In this document: positions 62,601 to 64,000 of the stretch, piece after piece
How the letters are laid out: every line of letters begins with the position of its first letter
Position numbering within the stretch: the stretch's first letter is position 1
Source of the DNA: Marchantia polymorpha subsp. ruderalis
Taxonomy: Eukaryota > Streptophyta > Marchantiopsida > Marchantiales > Marchantiaceae
Assembly (NCBI GenBank): GCA_037833965.1
Contig: AP031353.1
Coordinates: 21,578,501 to 21,642,500 of the forward strand
Direction: 5' to 3'
Length of the DNA stretch: 64,000 nucleotides
Notes under the pieces: model-generated
The model's input: the letters and a program-made list of their open reading frames with translations, nothing else
Told to the model about the DNA's origin: nothing
Databases searched by the model: none
Made by a program: the position numbers and the translations under genes

Positions 62601-64000
62601 AGGGCACACACCACGGTATCGAGGAGTGGGGCGTGGACAAAGCAAGTATGAGCCTCGCTCTCAAAATAATAATATGGTTGGTGTTGATAGGAACAATGTT
62701 GATGTGAAGGGTGGAGAGAGGGGTAGGGATGGGCAGAGGCTGCAAGATGGCCTTCGAAGAAATTCAGTACAGTCAGCCCCCAGTGCCACACTTGCTTCAC
62801 CAAGTCCAGGACAGTCCACAGTCACAGTTTTGCCAGCCACATCTGTTGGGATGCCAGCAGGAATTTATTCTGTGCCAATCATGACAAGCAATGGCAAGTC
62901 ATCAGCTTCTGGAATGGCGGGAGCACCGATATCTCCAGCTGGTCATGTCATGGTCTATCCATATGAAAACAGAGTGGGTTCTGTGACCGAACCACTGGAA
63001 TTTGGATCTCTTGGACCAGTTCAAGCTGGAACAACCCAGGGAGGGAATGAGATGGACAATGGAGCTGCTCATGCTCCTATCCCACCAGGGTCTGCCAGCA
63101 TGTCTTTAGCTTCAGGTGATAGGAGTTCACATGGACCATCTTCCCCAAAGCAAAGGTAATTTTTTACTCTCTTTTTACACCCGAGTTGTTGCGGATGCTC
63201 CTAAGTTTCAGTGGTTTCTGTCAATGACCAGAGTGATGAAGAAATCTGGAATTTCTTCCCACCTTTCACATGACCAGAACAGGATTGGGTCGTTGTTCTG
63301 TCAATTACTGGTATTAGTGTACAATACGTGTAGTTTCCCACTTCAGGCCACTTTCCTTTACGAGTGCGCAGCTCCTACTGATTCCAACCTTAGGACACCC
63401 TGCCCAGACTTTAAACCGCGTTTGTACAACACCTTCATTTAGAGAGAAATACATATTCGCTGTGGGGTAGGTAGATTGAAGACATTGTCGTAGGAAATTT
63501 CGGTCGGAGTCGATGGATTACACAGAAGGTTCAGTAGTCTGTCCTTGTGCTCTCCTTCTTAAAGCTCGGCAGGTCTCTTTTCAATGTGATGAGCAGGAGA
63601 CATCTTGGGGAGTGAATCAGGTCAAGTTGAACTCGAAGGTTGAGCAAGGTGTTTCAAGGTTTGTTGGGGTGATGGGAGACAGGGATTGCTCGGGGTATAG
63701 AGAGGGTATTGACCAATTCTAGGTTAAGAAAGGTCGGTCACGCCTCGTGCCCAATGGGAGATTGGCAGCCGTGTTTCTGCGCAGGGTTTTCATTTTGAGA
63801 ACCCGCCAGATAAGGTGACTAGGTGTTTGTTCCTCGTCCTTGGTTCAAATTTAATACAAGTACATCCGAGAAGGTGGTGAGACCATATGTATCCTGATCC
63901 TGACTCAGTCCTCTCTTGGGGCAGAGTTTGCTCACCATTCATGGTGGAATACTTACAAAGCTGCCCAAAATTGGTGCTCTTTTTCCTCCAGTGTAGTAAG
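56628..64000 (+). CDS. Plant nucleotidyltransferase / PAP-OAS1 domain protein with long disordered tail (3' end missing)
   Basis: Exons, all in phase: 56,628-56,861; 57,135-57,314; 57,535-57,627; 57,883-58,065; 58,683-58,785; 59,094-59,279; 59,413-62,375; 62,497-63,155, ending at donor GTAATT. At least 1,533 residues are encoded; the remaining exons lie beyond the window or in its last 800 bases. FGS at residues 82-84 and HGDIDLT at 93-99 form the DNA polymerase beta-type hG[GS]...Dh[DE] motif, and D152 in VVVD is the likely third carboxylate. HHGLISTYALETLVLYIF (exon 4) and FSKFDWHKYCVSLWGP (exon 5) belong to the PAP/OAS1 substrate-binding part; NNLGRSV (exon 6) is a family signature. Residues from about 390 on are Ser, Pro, Gly and Asn rich, with a poly-Pro run. 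The layout resembles long-tailed plant members such as the At3g61690 type. Likely RNA 3'-end addition; the substrate is unknown. No ATG lies upstream in frame within the open region. The exon 7 acceptor could instead be 59,365. Confidence 0.85.
58298..58406. repeat. 54/55-bp tandem duplication in intron 4 of the nucleotidyltransferase gene
   Basis: Unit 1 is 58,298-58,351 and unit 2 is 58,352-58,406. They are nearly identical, differing in the length and make-up of the T run. Each unit contains a T-rich tract followed by TTTGCAG, which looks like a splice acceptor, so the intron carries two decoy acceptors. Confidence 0.95.
63156..64000 (+). other. Intron 8 and right edge of the window
   Basis: The sequence after the donor at 63,156 holds no exon that I can confirm. 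Open frames at 63,116-63,442 and 63,513-63,722 lack the Ser/Pro/Gly composition of the neighbouring exon. A terminal exon with the short acidic-aromatic end seen in related plant proteins is expected further right. Confidence 0.5.

Noticed and set aside
1..64000. CRISPR arrays, bacterial operons, insertion sequences
   Set aside because: No regularly spaced repeats and no prokaryotic gene layout; introns and plant gene families show nuclear plant DNA.

Overview
The window is nuclear DNA of a land plant, most likely a liverwort of the Marchantia type. Three things point there: genes are split by short GT-AG introns, single gene copies are spaced out among decayed transposons, and the left end carries a long coiled-coil protein family that I associate with the Marchantia polymorpha gene set. 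The species call is inference; no search could be run.

Layout. 1-7.7 kb is a nest of one dispersed repeat family (six partial copies, both orientations) around a broken copy of the coiled-coil gene (1,997-4,766). 7.7-31.3 kb is gene-poor. It holds a decayed Ty1/copia element on the minus strand (about 12.4-13.95 kb), a frameshifted hAT-like transposase (17,674-19,796) with candidate terminal inverted repeats, a second decayed copia element on the plus strand (about 20.5-22.2 kb), and a GC-richer block of unknown origin (22.3-24.6 kb). 33.4-37.2 kb is an intact eight-exon gene for a P-loop kinase with a zeta-toxin-type fold, matching plant calmodulin-dependent NAD kinase (NADKc). 38.4-42.1 kb is AT-rich filler. 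42,404-42,991 is a three-exon gene for a 65-residue membrane protein that looks like a small mitochondrial complex I subunit. 43-53.5 kb has no gene that I can support. 53.6-56.6 kb is a GC-rich, pyrimidine-rich promoter and leader. It feeds a large plus-strand gene (56,628 to beyond the window) for a DNA polymerase beta-type nucleotidyltransferase with a PAP/OAS1 substrate-binding region and a very long disordered tail.

The three intact genes share no obvious pathway: one acts on NADP supply in calcium signalling, one probably in the respiratory chain, one probably on RNA 3' ends. They are all plus-strand but separately promoted. The most unusual structural signal is a set of compact perfect inverted repeats (arms of about 12-19 bp, mostly with tiny spacers) scattered at 8.7, 27.1, 35.8, 42.2, 48.95 and 50.4 kb, outside any recognised element. 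I found no convincing new multi-gene system.
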